This document shows positions 21,301-32,521 of a DNA stretch of 64,000 nt, piece after piece. A program made the translations under genes and the position numbers. The notes beneath the pieces were generated by a model. The model had not been told where the DNA came from, ran no database searches, and saw nothing but the letters and a program-made list of their open reading frames with translations. How positions within the stretch are numbered: the first letter of the stretch is position 1; every line of letters begins with the position of its first letter. The DNA comes from Planktothricoides sp. SR001 (GTDB lineage: Bacteria; Cyanobacteriota; Cyanobacteriia; Cyanobacteriales; Laspinemataceae), in the NCBI RefSeq assembly GCF_001276715.1, contig NZ_LIUQ01000021.1, forward strand, positions 21,218-85,217, read 5' to 3'.

Positions 21301-23032
21301 GCTTAAAGGAGAAATAGTCCTGATTGATGATATGGAAGTTCGTCGATCGGATGGCTATTCCCGATTGTTGGAAGTGCGATCGCATCCCATATTTGATGCT
21401 CAAGGAAATGTTATTTATGCGGTGACTTCCTTTGCGGATATTACCGAACGAAAACAAGCGGAAAAACTCCTGGCAGATTACAACCGCACTCTAGAAAATC
21501 AAGTGAGAAAACGCACGGAAGAATTAGTTAAATCTACGGAATTAGCCGAAAAAGCTAATCAGGCTAAAAGTACATTTTTGGCCAATATGAGTCACGAGTT
21601 ACGCACGCCTCTGAATGCGATTCTAGGCTTTACTCAATTAATGAGTCATAGTCCAAGCTTGCCCAAAAGCGATCGAGAAAATTTGCAGATTATTCAACGG
21701 AGTGGAGAACATCTATTACAACTGATTAATGATATCTTGGATGTGGCCAAGATTGAAGCAGGACGGGCGACCTTAAATGAAAAATATTTTGATTTACATC
21801 AATTACTTAAAGATATTGAGGGTTTATTTGATCTCAAGGCCAAAGAAAAAGGTTTGAGTTTAACTTTGGTGATGAGTCCAGACCTGCCCCAATATGTACA
21901 AACGGATCCGATGAAGTTGCGGCAAGTGTTGCTCAATTTGTTGAATAATGCGATAAAATTTACGGAAAATGGGGGGATTTCTGTAAAAGCGGGCATCGTG
22001 CCGAGTGCCAATCAGTCTCAGTCTTTGAACGGCCATCGCTTGTGCCGAATTTTCTTGGAAGTGGAAGATACTGGGTCAGGAATTTCTCCGGAAGATTGCG
22101 ATCTCTTATTTCAAGCTTTTGTCCAAACTGAAACGGGGAAAAATGCTCAAGAAGGGACGGGTTTAGGGTTAGCCATTAGTCAAAAATTTGTGCAAATGAT
22201 GGGGGGTGAGATTACAGTTATCTCCCAGGTGGATCGAGGCAGTTGTTTTCGCTTTGAAATTGATGCCAAACTGGTCGATTGTTTGACCGTAGAACATAAA
22301 TTAAGCGATCGCCATGTAGTAGCTTTAGCCCCCAACCAACCCAGTTATCGGATCTTATTAGTAGACGATCGCCCAGATAATCGGCACCTCCTAGTCAAAT
22401 TACTCAGTCCTTTGGGGTTTGAACTCCGAGAAGCGGGCAATGGTCAAGAAGCGATCGCCCTTTGGCAAAAGTGGGAACCCCATTTAATTTTTATGGATTT
22501 GCGAATGCCGGTAATGGACGGCTACAAAGCCACCGAAGAAATTAAATCCACCGCTAAAGGACAAGCTACGGCGATCGTTGCCCTGACTGCCAGTGTCTTC
22601 GATCAAGACCGGAACTTGATCTTAGATGCAGGATGTGATGATTTTATTCGTAAACCCTTCCGCGAGGCCGATATTTTTACCGTTCTGGAAAAACATCTGG
22701 GGGTGAATTTTATCTGGGGTGAACAGATACCCGTTCCCGTAACAGAAACCCAAGATGTCAACCAAATCGTGGCTGCCCTGCAAACGCAACCCATAGAATT
22801 ATTAGACCAATTAGCTGTAGCCGTGCAAGAGTGTGACATGGAAAAAATTTCCCTAACGGTGGCAGAAATTCGTCACCATAATCCCCCTTTGGCGGAAAGT
22901 CTGACAGGTTTAGCGGATAACTTTGCCTATTTGGAAATTCTCCAGTTAATTCAAAATGCAAAGCAAAAGACCTCTGGGCTTGACCCAAAAATTCAGCCCA
23001 TTGAATACCGGGGTGAGAGTCGCGATCGCTGA
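18359..23032 (+). pseudogene. 3' part of frameshifted giant hybrid sensor kinase (AAA tail-GAF-PAS-HK-REC)
   Basis: Continuation of the gene starting at 16524; the frame is open from about 18236, and ATG 18359 is only an internal codon. Residues from this ATG: a long helical TPR-like sensor region to ~720, a GAF domain ~740-900, PAS ~905-1035, HisKA with the phospho-acceptor in [19 protein letters not shown] (~1077), HATPase_c with N and G boxes (LLNNAIKFTENG, DTGSGI, GTGLGLAIS), and a receiver domain at ~1330-1450 with LLVDD, phospho-acceptor Asp in IFMDLRMPVMDG, and the KPF lysine. All catalytic motifs are intact, which argues the break is recent or is bypassed. A repeated IASA-K/T-RPD word near residue 62 comes from a short tandem insert at ~18541-18590. 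Confidence 0.85.
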
Positions 23033-23296
23033 TTTCTGCTACAATTCTGAGTGTTCAGGGAAAATCAAGAGGTGCTGGGAATCGTTTCTGCCGTTTTAAT
23101 TCTGGCAATTCAGTTATAATTTTAGCAAACGCCATCAACTCAAGGATTATTTCATTTTTTCATCTCTGATATTAGAGAACGAGCGGGAATTTTCTGATAG
23201 TAACGTTTTTCCGAAAGTCTGAAATTCCGAAAATCCGCTCGCTGTTTCCTCTTTTTAATCACTGATTAAAACAAATCACAGACTAATTAATTAAAA
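23033..23296. other. Intergenic region with a dyad
   Basis: 264 bp between the two hybrid kinases. An imperfect inverted repeat, cgagcgg-aattttc with gaaaat-ccgctcg, spans about 23172-23242. It has no T-run directly after it, so it is a weak terminator candidate. No ORF is seen. Confidence 0.4.
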
Positions 23297-25744
23297 ATGA
23301 CGATTAATCTCGCAGAATCTAAACACCAAATTAATATTCTGTTGGTAGACGATAATCTCGAAAATTTGCGTTTGTTGATCCAAATGTTAAGTAAACGAGG
23401 ATATAAAGTCCGACCAGCTAATCAAAGCAGTTTAGCGCTTTCTGTGGCCAGAACCACGGCACCAGATTTGATTTTGCTCGACATTATGATGCCAGAAATC
23501 AATGGTTATGAAGTTTGTCAGCAGCTAAAATCCGATCCGAACACTCAAGAAATTCCGATTATATTTCTCAGTGCCCTAGACGAACCGATTGATAAAATTA
23601 AAGCGTTTACGGTGGGAGGGGCAGACTATATTACCAAGCCTTTTCAAATTGAAGAGGCGATCGCCAGAATTGAGCATCAACTAACCCTGAAACATCTAAA
23701 AGAAAAACTTAACCAAGAAAAAACTCAGTTAGAAGAGGAAATTAAACAGCGAGAACAAAGTGAACGGTTATTTAGAAATATATTTGAAAATGCTGCCGTA
23801 GGGATGTGCTTAGTGGAACTTTCCGGTAATTTATTAAAAGTAAATGCGTCCCTAGGAGAAATGTTGGGGTATTCTGCCGCTGAATTTTTGCAATTAAACG
23901 CCAAAGACATTACTCACCCGGATGATTTAAATTTAGATGCATCGGATCTACAAAAGCTCCAACTGGGTACGATTTCTAATTATGATATAGAAAAACGCTT
24001 GATTCATAAAAATAAATCAATTATTTGGGCGTGGTTGAGTGTATCTTTGATGCGGAATGCGGAGGATCAACCTCTTTACTTAATCTGGCAAATTCAAAAT
24101 CTTACTCAACGCAAGGAAATGGAGGATGATCTAAAAAAAGCCAAAATTGCAGCGGATGATGCGAACCGGGCGAAAAGTGAATTTTTGGCCAATATGAGTC
24201 ACGAAATTCGCACCCCACTAAATGCCATTTTAGGATTTAGTGAACTTCTCCAGAGCCTAGTCAACGAGGAAAAGTTTGGGTCTTATTTACGGGGAATTAT
24301 TTCTAGTGGCAAAAATTTACAACGCTTAATCGAAGATATTCTCGATTTGTCCAAGATTGAAGCAGGAAAACTAGAATTAAACTATGAAAATGTGAATCTG
24401 GTCAATTTGATGAATGAGATCAGAAATATGTTTAGTAAGTCGGCGGAAGAAAAAGGATTATCTTTGATTTTTGAACTTGATGAGTCGGGGCCGTCAGTAA
24501 TTGTCTTTGATGAATTTAGACTGCAACAAATTTTGGTGAATTTGATTGGCAATGCGATTAAATTTACCGAGGCGGGAACGGTCAAAGTGCAAATGTTGAA
24601 TTCACCGAGCCAATCAGCCCAATTTGCGTCAGAGTATGCTCACGTTTTTGATTTGACCGTGATTGTTGAAGACACTGGGATTGGCATTAATCCCAGTCAA
24701 CAAACTGAGATTTTTAAAGCATTTCGCCAAAGTGCTGGACAAAATGTCCGTGAATACGGAGGCACTGGTTTGGGGTTAACGATTACCCAACGCTTAACGG
24801 AATTACTAGGTGGGACGATTAAAATTAGTAGTCAATTGGGCAAAGGGTCTCAGTTTAGCTTACATTTTCCCCAAGTAGTTGGGGTAGAATTATTTAATCA
24901 AGCGATCGCCCCTGGGGAGGAAACTTTGGATCTGAATTGTTTTCCCCCCCTGAATATTTTGGTGGTGGATGATGTTTTGTCTAATCGAATCTTGATCCAG
25001 GGATATTTTGATAATACGATTCATCATGTTTGGTTGGCCGAAGATGGGACTCAAGCCTTAGAAATGGTAGAAGCTTCTTGTCCAGATTTAATTTTTTTAG
25101 ATTTACGAATGCCCAATTTGGATGGAGAAGAAGTGGCGAAAATGCTGAAATCTAATCCAGACACCCAAGGAATTCCGATTATTTTTCTGAGTGCGGCTAT
25201 CTTTGAAATTCAAAAAAAGCATATGAGTAGCCTCTGTAACGGCTTTCTTTCTAAACCTGTGAGTCGGCATGAATTAATTATGACTATGAACAAAATATTT
25301 CCCACCACCATGAAATTCCCTGGGAATACACCAGAGTCATGGGTTATAGATGCCCCAGAAAAATTCTTAAGTTCAACGGCGATTACCCTCTCCAAAAGCA
25401 ATGGGACAAAGTTATTATTTCCCCTTGACCAAGATAGTGAATTTTCTGGATCAGAAACTTCAGAACGGTTCAGAGAATTGGCCAATATTCTCAAGGAATT
25501 AGAAGCAGAAGTTTGGCATAATTTACACAAAAAGATGATTTGGCAAGAAATTTATCATTTTATCGATCGATTACAATCCTTGGCCTTAGAATATCAATCC
25601 AAAACTTTATTAGTCTATACGGAAAAATTAGCGGCTTTGTATAACGAATTTGAAATTGAGCGATTAGAAGCAAGCATTTATCTCTTCCCAGAAGTTATTC
25701 AGGCGATCGCCCCACAGGATTCATCTCAACCAAATTCACCATAA
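23297..25744 (+). CDS. Hybrid sensor histidine kinase (REC-PAS-HK-REC)
   Basis: An 815-aa soluble two-component phosphorelay kinase with no membrane segment. The N-terminal receiver (~10-125) has LLVDDN, Asp in [13 protein letters not shown], and KPF. A short coiled coil links to a PAS domain (~160-275). HisKA has [19 protein letters not shown] (~300). HATPase_c has [19 protein letters not shown] and GGTGLGLT. A second receiver (~555-675) has [10 protein letters not shown] and Asp in [13 protein letters not shown], with SKPVSR. The last ~100 residues are helical and resemble an Hpt-like tail, but I see no clear phospho-His motif. It follows the giant kinase by 264 bp on the same strand and may act in the same relay. 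Confidence 0.93.
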   Translation: MTINLAESKHQINILLVDDNLENLRLLIQMLSKRGYKVRPANQSSLALSVARTTAPDLILLDIMMPEINGYEVCQQLKSDPNTQEIPIIFLSALDEPIDKIKAFTVGGADYITKPFQIEEAIARIEHQLTLKHLKEKLNQEKTQLEEEIKQREQSERLFRNIFENAAVGMCLVELSGNLLKVNASLGEMLGYSAAEFLQLNAKDITHPDDLNLDASDLQKLQLGTISNYDIEKRLIHKNKSIIWAWLSVSLMRNAEDQPLYLIWQIQNLTQRKEMEDDLKKAKIAADDANRAKSEFLANMSHEIRTPLNAILGFSELLQSLVNEEKFGSYLRGIISSGKNLQRLIEDILDLSKIEAGKLELNYENVNLVNLMNEIRNMFSKSAEEKGLSLIFELDESGPSVIVFDEFRLQQILVNLIGNAIKFTEAGTVKVQMLNSPSQSAQFASEYAHVFDLTVIVEDTGIGINPSQQTEIFKAFRQSAGQNVREYGGTGLGLTITQRLTELLGGTIKISSQLGKGSQFSLHFPQVVGVELFNQAIAPGEETLDLNCFPPLNILVVDDVLSNRILIQGYFDNTIHHVWLAEDGTQALEMVEASCPDLIFLDLRMPNLDGEEVAKMLKSNPDTQGIPIIFLSAAIFEIQKKHMSSLCNGFLSKPVSRHELIMTMNKIFPTTMKFPGNTPESWVIDAPEKFLSSTAITLSKSNGTKLLFPLDQDSEFSGSETSERFRELANILKELEAEVWHNLHKKMIWQEIYHFIDRLQSLALEYQSKTLLVYTEKLAALYNEFEIERLEASIYLFPEVIQAIAPQDSSQPNSP

Positions 25745-25892
25745 ATCCTTTGGCTGAATGGCTGAGGTAAGTTTTCCGGTAAGTTGTCCGGTAAAATTTT
25801 AAGATTTCCTAAAAATTCACAACGGTGATGCCCGCAAAATTTACACTGGAAAAAAATGATTAAAATAACTTTCACTGGATGAGGGATTTCTT

Positions 25893-26078
25893 ATGGTGAC
25901 TCGTGATTTTTCTGATGAACTGGAATGGACGACAGAGGCGAAAACCAAGTTAAAAAATATTCCTTATTTTGTGCGATCGCAAGCTCGTCAACGCATTGAA
26001 CAAATGGCTAGAGAGGAAGAGTTACAGGTGGTTACACCAGACCTAGTAGAAAAAGCCCGTTTAGAATTTGGTCAATAA
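25893..26078 (+). CDS. PCP_red domain mini-protein
   Basis: A 61-aa protein matching the small C-terminal domain of the light-independent protochlorophyllide reductase B subunit (PCP_red family). Diagnostic features: W followed by [20 protein letters not shown], then [20 protein letters not shown]. Stand-alone copies are common in cyanobacteria; their role is not settled. ATG 25893 is preceded by GAGGG. The neighbours are signalling genes, so context gives no functional hint. Confidence 0.82.
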   Translation: MVTRDFSDELEWTTEAKTKLKNIPYFVRSQARQRIEQMAREEELQVVTPDLVEKARLEFGQ

Positions 26079-26110
26079 TTCAGATAAATTGTTGCCAACT
26101 TATTTTTATT

Positions 26111-26178
26111 TATTGCTTATTGGTAATTATGTTCAAGGTTCTTTGATGAAAAATAAATCAGATCACCAATAAGCAATA
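26111..26178. terminator. Inverted repeat between convergent genes
   Basis: tattgcttattggt (from 26111) pairs perfectly with accaataagcaata (to 26178) across ~40 nt. It lies between the 3' ends of the PCP_red gene and the minus-strand chemoreceptor, so a bidirectional terminator or mRNA-end structure is the likely role. The long loop makes this uncertain. Confidence 0.45.
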
Positions 26179-26180
26179 TT

Positions 26181-27722
26181 TTAGTCTGGCTGGACAATAT
26201 CATTCAACTCAGCAGCCGCATGGTTTAATTTTTGAATTCCTATTTTAATTTGATTCATCCCATCATTGCTATCTTGAGCATTTTGACTTAGATTATTCAT
26301 AGCTATCACCACTTGTTGAATCGCCGAAGCTTGTTGTTTGGCATTCAGGGAAATTTGCTGAGAACTCATCACAATTTCTTTAATTTTTTCTGCCATCAGA
26401 TTAAAACTATTCGCGGTTTCTTGGGCTAATTTTTCAGTATTTTCTACACTTTGAATCCCATGTTGAGTAACAGTCACCGTTGTGCTACTAGACTCTTGAA
26501 TATCTCTGACTAAGTTATTAATTTTTTCGGCGGATTTTTTACTTTGATCGGCCAATTTACGGATTTCTAAGGCTACTACAGAAAACCCTTTACCCGCTTC
26601 CCCCGCCCTCACCGCTTCCACCGCTGCATTCAGGGCTAACATATTGGTTTGATTGGCTAAATCACTGACTAATTGGGAGATGATGGCAATTTGGTTGGTG
26701 CGATCGCTCAGGCGTAAAGTTTGTTCGGCAATTCCCTGAACTTTTCCTTTCGTCTCTGCCATTTCTGCCAAGGTGGTGGCGACTAATTGATTACCTGTTT
26801 CCGCTAAATTTAAAAGGTGTTGGGCTCCTAGGGCTGACATATCTGCTTGTTGAGTGGCTTGTTTAGCAGATGCCCCTAATTCATCCATAGAAGTCGTGGT
26901 TTGATTAATAGAAATTACTTGACTATTAGTAATCGTTTCTTGTTGACGCACCGCCCGATTAATTTCTCCGGCAGAGTTGTCAATTGAACTGGCAGATTGA
27001 CTGATTTTGTTGCTGACTACAGAGGAAATTAACCAAGCAATCACCAACGCGGTAAGGGCGGAAATGCCTGAGCCAAATATTAACAGATTTACGGCTAATT
27101 GCAGAGTTTTTTTGGCGGCGATATTCTCTTGGGATAATTTTTGGGTTTCTGTTTCAGTAAATTCATTGGTTAACTTGAGAAAATCCGCCAAAGCTTTAGT
27201 GCCGATTCCCGAATTAAACAGATCCATCGCCGCTTGGCTGTTACCAGTTTTGACCAAATTAAATATTTGATTGGCATATCGATCGTATTCTTGGCCAATT
27301 CTTTTCATTTCCTCAAACCGTTGTTTTTGTTGAATATCGGTAACGATATGATCTCGCTCTAAAATCTTACTCGCTTGCTGAAAATCTTGCCAATTTTGGT
27401 TGTATAATTTGATGAAATCTTCTTTTTCTGATAGCAAAAAAGCTCGACTATTGGCTACCATATTACTACCGGATAAGGCAACTTTATTGGTTTCAATAAT
27501 AGATTTTTGCACAGTTTCAACTCGATTAAAAGCGTCAAATACTTCATTGGTGTTCGTATAAACAATGCTCGCCGAACCCATAAACACGACAACAGGTATG
27601 GCATAGCCAATCAGCATTTGGGTTCTGAGTTTAAGTCTACTCAGAAAGTTTTTTTGATTATTTTGACTAATTCGGCTATCTTGGATATTTTGGCTATTGT
27701 AGTTGCGATCGGAAGTATTCAT
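26181..27722 (-). CDS. Methyl-accepting chemotaxis protein, HAMP-less
   Basis: A 513-aa chemoreceptor-type protein for phototaxis/chemotaxis or pilus motility. TM1 is at ~36-58 and TM2 at ~206-230, flanking a four-helix-bundle-type periplasmic domain. The signalling hairpin tip [20 protein letters not shown] has the expected E-R pair but Val in place of the usual Ile/Ala. Between TM2 and the signalling domain I see no HAMP consensus. No methylation-enzyme or che genes are nearby. The signalling module resembles that of the second receptor at 30.7 kb, including a shared [18 protein letters not shown]-type segment. Confidence 0.9.
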   Translation of the reverse strand: MNTSDRNYNSQNIQDSRISQNNQKNFLSRLKLRTQMLIGYAIPVVVFMGSASIVYTNTNEVFDAFNRVETVQKSIIETNKVALSGSNMVANSRAFLLSEKEDFIKLYNQNWQDFQQASKILERDHIVTDIQQKQRFEEMKRIGQEYDRYANQIFNLVKTGNSQAAMDLFNSGIGTKALADFLKLTNEFTETETQKLSQENIAAKKTLQLAVNLLIFGSGISALTALVIAWLISSVVSNKISQSASSIDNSAGEINRAVRQQETITNSQVISINQTTTSMDELGASAKQATQQADMSALGAQHLLNLAETGNQLVATTLAEMAETKGKVQGIAEQTLRLSDRTNQIAIISQLVSDLANQTNMLALNAAVEAVRAGEAGKGFSVVALEIRKLADQSKKSAEKINNLVRDIQESSSTTVTVTQHGIQSVENTEKLAQETANSFNLMAEKIKEIVMSSQQISLNAKQQASAIQQVVIAMNNLSQNAQDSNDGMNQIKIGIQKLNHAAAELNDIVQPD

Positions 27723-28016
27723 AAAATTTCATAAGATAATATGAGTATTTAATGTCTATAAAGCTTTATCTTTGAACCAGTGACAGTTAGGGATTAGAAA
27801 AAAGCAGATCGGAAATTACCACCAACCCCCTGGGACTAAAAAATCGGGGGTAATGGTCTTTCCCCAAGATTTTGCTGCCAGAGGAAATGCAGATCGGTTT
27901 TTTGTCAGGATTCCCAGGATTCAGGCAGTTAGAATTTCGATAATAATTCATAACGATGGGTTGTGAGCAATGGAGGGAAATAACTATATAGTAAGGCTTT
28001 AATAATAAAGCTTTAA

Positions 28017-30065
28017 TTACTCACATCTCCAGATTTTGACGGTACTATCACTCGACCCACTGGCAAGGGTTTTGCCGTCGGGACTAAAGATGACGGAGGT
28101 GACGGCTTTGCTATGTTCGGTGAGGGTAGTTTGCAATTGACCCGTGGTTAAATCCCAAAGTTTAATTGTGGCATCATAGCTGCCGCTGGCAAAGGTTTTG
28201 CCGTTAGGGGCGATCGCCAGGGTGGTACTCGGCAACATAGGACCCGTGAGACTGTGTAATACTTGGCGAGTCTGAAGATCCCAAATTTTGATGGTGCGAT
28301 CCCAACTACTGCTGATTAACAGGCGTCCGTCCGGGGCGATCGCCACCCCATAGACTGCCCCAAGATGACCCGTCAGTTCAGCCAGTTCAGCCAGTTCAGC
28401 CCGTTCAGCCGGTTTTCCTGGGTGAGTGCTTTTGTCCAGTTGCCAAAGTTTAATCTTTTGATCTGCCGAACCACTCGCTAATAAATCACCAAGTAAATGG
28501 CGATTGGGATTAAAAGCCACACTGATTACTTGTTGGCTATGACCTTTCAGAATTTGGGTTAATTCTCCGGTCGGCAAATTCCACAGGCAAATCGTTTGGT
28601 CACGACTGCCGGAAGCGAGGGTTAATCCATCAGGGGCGATCGCTACTGATGCTACCACACTGCGATGACCTGTCAATTCAAATCTCAGGGTCGGTGGCAC
28701 ACCTTGGTGTAACTCAGCGGTTCCCAACTGCCACAACCGCCAAACCAGAATCCGACCATCGGCGCTGCCACTGACTAAGGTCTGACCATTGGGGGTAATG
28801 GCTAAACAGGTGACAGGATGGGGATGGGCCGTCAGAGTATGTAATAACTCACCCGTGGTAAAATCCCACAATTTAATCGTCCCATCGGCGCAACCAGCGA
28901 TTAAAGCCCGACATTGTGTACTAAAAGCGATCGCCGTGACTTCTGGTATTCCTGGCGTATCTGCGGTCGCCGCATTCAAAGTTTGCACGCATTGCCATTT
29001 AGGGATGCGCGGAGATTTTGCCACCACCGGACTAGGCAACTCATTCACCGTTTGGGGCGGGGATATTTTTTCTATGGCTAATGGGGATGGTTTCTGAGAA
29101 TTTTCTGGAGAATTTGGAGAACTCGTAGTCGATTTTGGGACTTTTTTAGCTTTAATTTGATAAGACTTGGGCAACTGCTTAATTAGCTGACGACTCAGGG
29201 CTGGATCTAAATCTGCTAACACCGCTTTTGCTGCATCGTAACGATGACTAACCGGCCACAGCATTTTATCTAAAATCCGGGCTAAAGCAGGACTAATCGC
29301 ACTTCTGAGATAGTCTCGCCAGACCCAGACCCCTTCCAAACTATCAAACAGATCAAACGGGGTCATTTCCGTCAGCAAATGCACGCAAGTCACCCCTAAA
29401 CTATAAATATCACTGGCAAAAACCGCCTGACCCATTAACTGTTCCGGGGCAGTATATTCCGCACTGCCCACCATCGTTCCTGGACTCAGCATGGCCAGAG
29501 AATTCATCTGTTTAGCTACTCCAAAATCTACCAAGACCAAAGACTGATTTTTCTCAGAGCGAATATCAGAGCGAATAATATTCTCTGGTTTAATATCTCG
29601 ATGAATTAATCCATAATTATGAATTAAGTGCAATACGGGCAAAATTGATTCTAATAATTCTCGAATATTCGCCTCGTTAAAACTCCCCGTATCCCTCAAT
29701 TCTGCTTCTAGATTTTTTCCGGGGATAAATTCTTGGATCAAATACTGGCGATCGTTCTTCTCCAAGGCATCAATCAGGGCAGGAATTTGGGGATGTTGCC
29801 CTAATTCCGAGAGATTGGCTAATTCCTGTTCAAAGGAATTGGCTGCTTGTTTGGACTGATGGCGAAACTGTTTAATAATACAGCGGGGTTTGGTCGCTTC
29901 TGCTTCGGCAATGCCGATAAAAGTCCGGCTATAGTTGCCACAACCAATGGGTTTGAGAACCCGATATTTGTCGCCCAGGAGTAACTTTTGGCCGCAATTT
30001 TGGCAAAAAAGATTCTGGTCAGGATTTTGGGGGTTTGGGCAATGGAGATTTAGGCAAAGGGTCAT
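28017..30065 (-). CDS. Ser/Thr protein kinase with zinc ribbon and WD40 propeller
   Basis: A 682-aa eukaryotic-type kinase. Residues 4-26 form a four-Cys zinc ribbon (C-x4-C ... CQNCGQ). The kinase domain (~32-285) has a Gly-rich GCGNYSRTF, IIKQF lysine, HRDIKPENII catalytic loop and VDFGVA. A Pro/Ser-rich linker runs to ~355. Seven WD40 repeats (~365-682, each ending IKLWD, ILVWR, ICLWN and so on) make one full propeller for target binding. Between blades 4 and 5 a run of AELAELAEL is encoded by a 9-bp tandem (agttcagcc) at ~28372-28420. No membrane segment is seen. It lies between two chemoreceptor genes. Confidence 0.93.
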   Translation of the reverse strand: MTLCLNLHCPNPQNPDQNLFCQNCGQKLLLGDKYRVLKPIGCGNYSRTFIGIAEAEATKPRCIIKQFRHQSKQAANSFEQELANLSELGQHPQIPALIDALEKNDRQYLIQEFIPGKNLEAELRDTGSFNEANIRELLESILPVLHLIHNYGLIHRDIKPENIIRSDIRSEKNQSLVLVDFGVAKQMNSLAMLSPGTMVGSAEYTAPEQLMGQAVFASDIYSLGVTCVHLLTEMTPFDLFDSLEGVWVWRDYLRSAISPALARILDKMLWPVSHRYDAAKAVLADLDPALSRQLIKQLPKSYQIKAKKVPKSTTSSPNSPENSQKPSPLAIEKISPPQTVNELPSPVVAKSPRIPKWQCVQTLNAATADTPGIPEVTAIAFSTQCRALIAGCADGTIKLWDFTTGELLHTLTAHPHPVTCLAITPNGQTLVSGSADGRILVWRLWQLGTAELHQGVPPTLRFELTGHRSVVASVAIAPDGLTLASGSRDQTICLWNLPTGELTQILKGHSQQVISVAFNPNRHLLGDLLASGSADQKIKLWQLDKSTHPGKPAERAELAELAELTGHLGAVYGVAIAPDGRLLISSSWDRTIKIWDLQTRQVLHSLTGPMLPSTTLAIAPNGKTFASGSYDATIKLWDLTTGQLQTTLTEHSKAVTSVIFSPDGKTLASGSSDSTVKIWRCE

Positions 30066-30088
30066 AAACTGAATTGAAATTAATATTC

Positions 30089-30207
30089 ACCACTTCAGAC
30101 AGAGGACAGAGAAATACACAGAAATATAGAGAGATGGCGTGAAGCTTCCGCAGCGTAACAGCGAATCGCCTCTGCCTCCGATCTTTGTGTCCTCTGTCTG
30201 AAGTGGT
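30089..30207. repeat. 20-bp inverted-repeat element with nested small dyad repeat
   Basis: Perfect 20-bp arms, accacttcagacagaggaca at 30089-30108 and its reverse complement at 30188-30207, enclose ~79 bp. Within them, at about 30134-30169, is a smaller dyad-type repeat (ggcgtgaagcttccgcagcg...). The arms include the cagaggacacaaag word that also occurs inside the WD40 gene at 36171-36199. It has no ORF, so it is a MITE-like or hairpin repeat. The rest of 30208-30750 is AT-rich leader DNA. Confidence 0.75.
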
Positions 30208-30750
30208 TATTTTAGTCTAATTTTATGCCAATCTTTAATTATGATATTTTATCCTAATATTTTATTCCTGAAGGTTAAATTCAGGGGATTCGCCCTCCGC
30301 GATCGCTCATTTACTCTCCGAAAATTGCGGATAAATTGGCAGTTATTTGTTAAGTTTTTTTAAGTTTTTTTGCGATTTATGATTTATTTTACCGTAAGCA
30401 GCCCCCACATATTTATCTGCATCAATTCGATATGTCACCCCATTTTGGGGCGCGATCGGCAGTCTGTGTTAGTCCAGCAAAGAATTCAAACCTAAAAATA
30501 ACTTTTTCGGTGCAATTAGCAGTCGCGGATTCCCCGAATTAGTGCAGGGTATTTTTTCGGCAAAAAAATTTTATATTATAGATTTGTCTAATTTAAGTTA
30601 TAATTTAATCAGGATCGAATTCAACTAAATTACGCTCCTTAATTCTCTATTTATTCTATTTATTTTCGCTGGTTCAATGCGAATAATCCCTGCTGGGAAA
30701 AAAAATATAGATGGCATCGAATATATCTGAAAATCAGGAGATGAGCAATT

Positions 30751-32232
30751 ATGCAGATTATTCCTAGAAATGAAATCATTAAATTTACCGAAGATGAAAA
30801 AAATTTATTGACAAAAAATCGCCAAAAAAATCAGTGGCGACTGGGGAAAACTATTCCCATAGGTTTAGGCATAATTGCCAGTTTAAATCTGTTCAGTGCC
30901 ATGATATCTCGAACCAACATATTGAGAATTTCTGATGCAATAGATTGGGTGAATACTGCCCATGAAGTTAAGGCAAATATTCGCTTATTGGACAGTCAAA
31001 TATTAGAATTAGAAACCGATGAGCGGGGTTTTTTGTTGACGGGTAATACGCAATATTTAACTCAGTATGAAGATTACGATGAATCTATATCTAAAGTGAT
31101 TAGCGATTTAAGATTATTAATCAAAGATCCAAACCAGCTTGAACGACTTGATGATGTGGAAACTATCCTAAAAATTAGATTAAGTGAAATTGCGGCAACG
31201 ATTCAGCTTAAGAAAAATAATGAAACCGCAACGGTTCTCAAAGCAGTTCAGGACAACACCAGTAAAAATACGAGAAATCAAATCCGAATCCAACTGAAAA
31301 AGATGGAGGAAGAACAACATAAAATTATTGGTGAACGGCAAGAAATTGCCAATCAAGCAGAAATCCAAGCGAATTTACTGACGATCGCCACTTCTACGGG
31401 TATTTTTATGCTGGTTTGTGGCATGATTTGGTTTGTTTTGCGACAAGTGATTCAACCGATCGATCGCGCAGCTTTGACCATTAGTTCATCTTCGGCACAA
31501 ATTGCCGCGACCGTGGAAGAACACGAACGCATTGCCAACCAGCAAGCAGCTTCGGTGAATCAAACCACCACGACAATGGATGAATTAGGGGCATCATCCC
31601 GACAAGCTGCGGGTCAAGCGGAAGCGGCAGCCCAAAATGTCGATCGCTTACTCATATTAGCCATTGGCAGCAATAAAGCGGAAAATATGACGTTTCAACA
31701 TGAAGCGAACTTAAAGGAAAAATCTCAACAAATTGCTCAACAAGTGCTGAGTTTAAGTGAAAAGCTGACTCAAATCGATCGCATTGCTGGAGTAGTGAGT
31801 CAATTGGCCAATCAAACCAATATGTTAGCCCTGAATGCGGCGGTGGAAGCGGTGCGAGCAGGAGATCAGGGGAAAGGCTTTGGGGTCATTGCCACGGAAA
31901 TTCGTAAACTGGCGGATCAAAGTGGTAAATATGCCGAGCAAATTAATGGACTGACCGCAGATATTCAACTAAGCACAGATGCCACAGTTAGTGTTAGCGA
32001 AGAGGGTAAAGAACTGGTGGAAAAAATGGTTAATTCTATTAATGAAATTGCCTTGAATATCAAACAAATTTCTTTTAATGCCAATCAACAAGCGATCGCC
32101 ATTCAACAAAGTGTTGAAGCCATGACCAGCATTAACCAAGGAGCCGCAGAAACTGCCACGGGTATTGCCCAAACAAAAGCCAGTACCCAACAGTTGAATG
32201 AAGCAGCACAAGCCTTGAAAGCTCTGGTGTAG
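30751..32232 (+). CDS. Methyl-accepting chemotaxis protein with CHASE3 sensor
   Basis: A 493-aa chemoreceptor-type protein. TM1 is at ~38-56. The extracytoplasmic CHASE3 domain (~60-200) is marked by [19 protein letters not shown] and [11 protein letters not shown]2 is at ~210-230. The signalling tip [20 protein letters not shown] is followed by [21 protein letters not shown] is not recognisable after TM2. ATG 30751 is preceded by AGGAG at the right distance. It is separate from che genes, and the ligand is unknown. Confidence 0.9.
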   Translation: MQIIPRNEIIKFTEDEKNLLTKNRQKNQWRLGKTIPIGLGIIASLNLFSAMISRTNILRISDAIDWVNTAHEVKANIRLLDSQILELETDERGFLLTGNTQYLTQYEDYDESISKVISDLRLLIKDPNQLERLDDVETILKIRLSEIAATIQLKKNNETATVLKAVQDNTSKNTRNQIRIQLKKMEEEQHKIIGERQEIANQAEIQANLLTIATSTGIFMLVCGMIWFVLRQVIQPIDRAALTISSSSAQIAATVEEHERIANQQAASVNQTTTTMDELGASSRQAAGQAEAAAQNVDRLLILAIGSNKAENMTFQHEANLKEKSQQIAQQVLSLSEKLTQIDRIAGVVSQLANQTNMLALNAAVEAVRAGDQGKGFGVIATEIRKLADQSGKYAEQINGLTADIQLSTDATVSVSEEGKELVEKMVNSINEIALNIKQISFNANQQAIAIQQSVEAMTSINQGAAETATGIAQTKASTQQLNEAAQALKALV

Positions 32233-32251
32233 TTGTAGGGGTGTAGGGTGT

Positions 32252-32521
32252 AGAGCCGCCATCGGCCGCCATCGGCCGCCATCGGGGGGAGAAGTGAATA
32301 GTGAATAGTGAATAGTGAATAGTGAATAGTGAATAGTGATATTTAGGCATAACTTTTCACTTGTACGGGCGTCCTTGCGAAGCCCATGCCGTCAGGCTAT
32401 ATGGCCATTCGCCCCTACGAATGCATCACTTTCTTCCCCTACACCCTACACCCTCTCGAACCCTACACCCTACACCTCTTACCCTGAGCCTGCCGAAGGG
32501 CTACACCCCACACCCTACACC
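32252..32521. repeat. Composite short tandem repeats and a disrupted palindrome
   Basis: In order: an 11-bp tandem (cgccatcggc), six copies of the heptamer gaatagt at 32296-32337 followed by gatattt, a gcgaatgg/ccattcgc palindrome whose left arm is interrupted by about 35 bp (about 32365-32420), then cgaatgcat and caccctacaccct words. The heptamer array, the palindrome and the trailing cgaatgcat recur in the same order at 46.37-46.49 kb. No coding potential; Tyr/Phe/His-rich reading frames across it are artefacts of the heptamer. Confidence 0.85.

Noticed and set aside
18359-23032. Independent gene starting at ATG 18359
   Set aside because: The open frame extends upstream to the frameshift and continues the AAA module of the preceding frame.
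32132-32350. Frames rich in HYSLFTI on the minus strand (also at 46278-46590)
   Set aside because: They are translations of the gaatagt heptamer arrays, not proteins.
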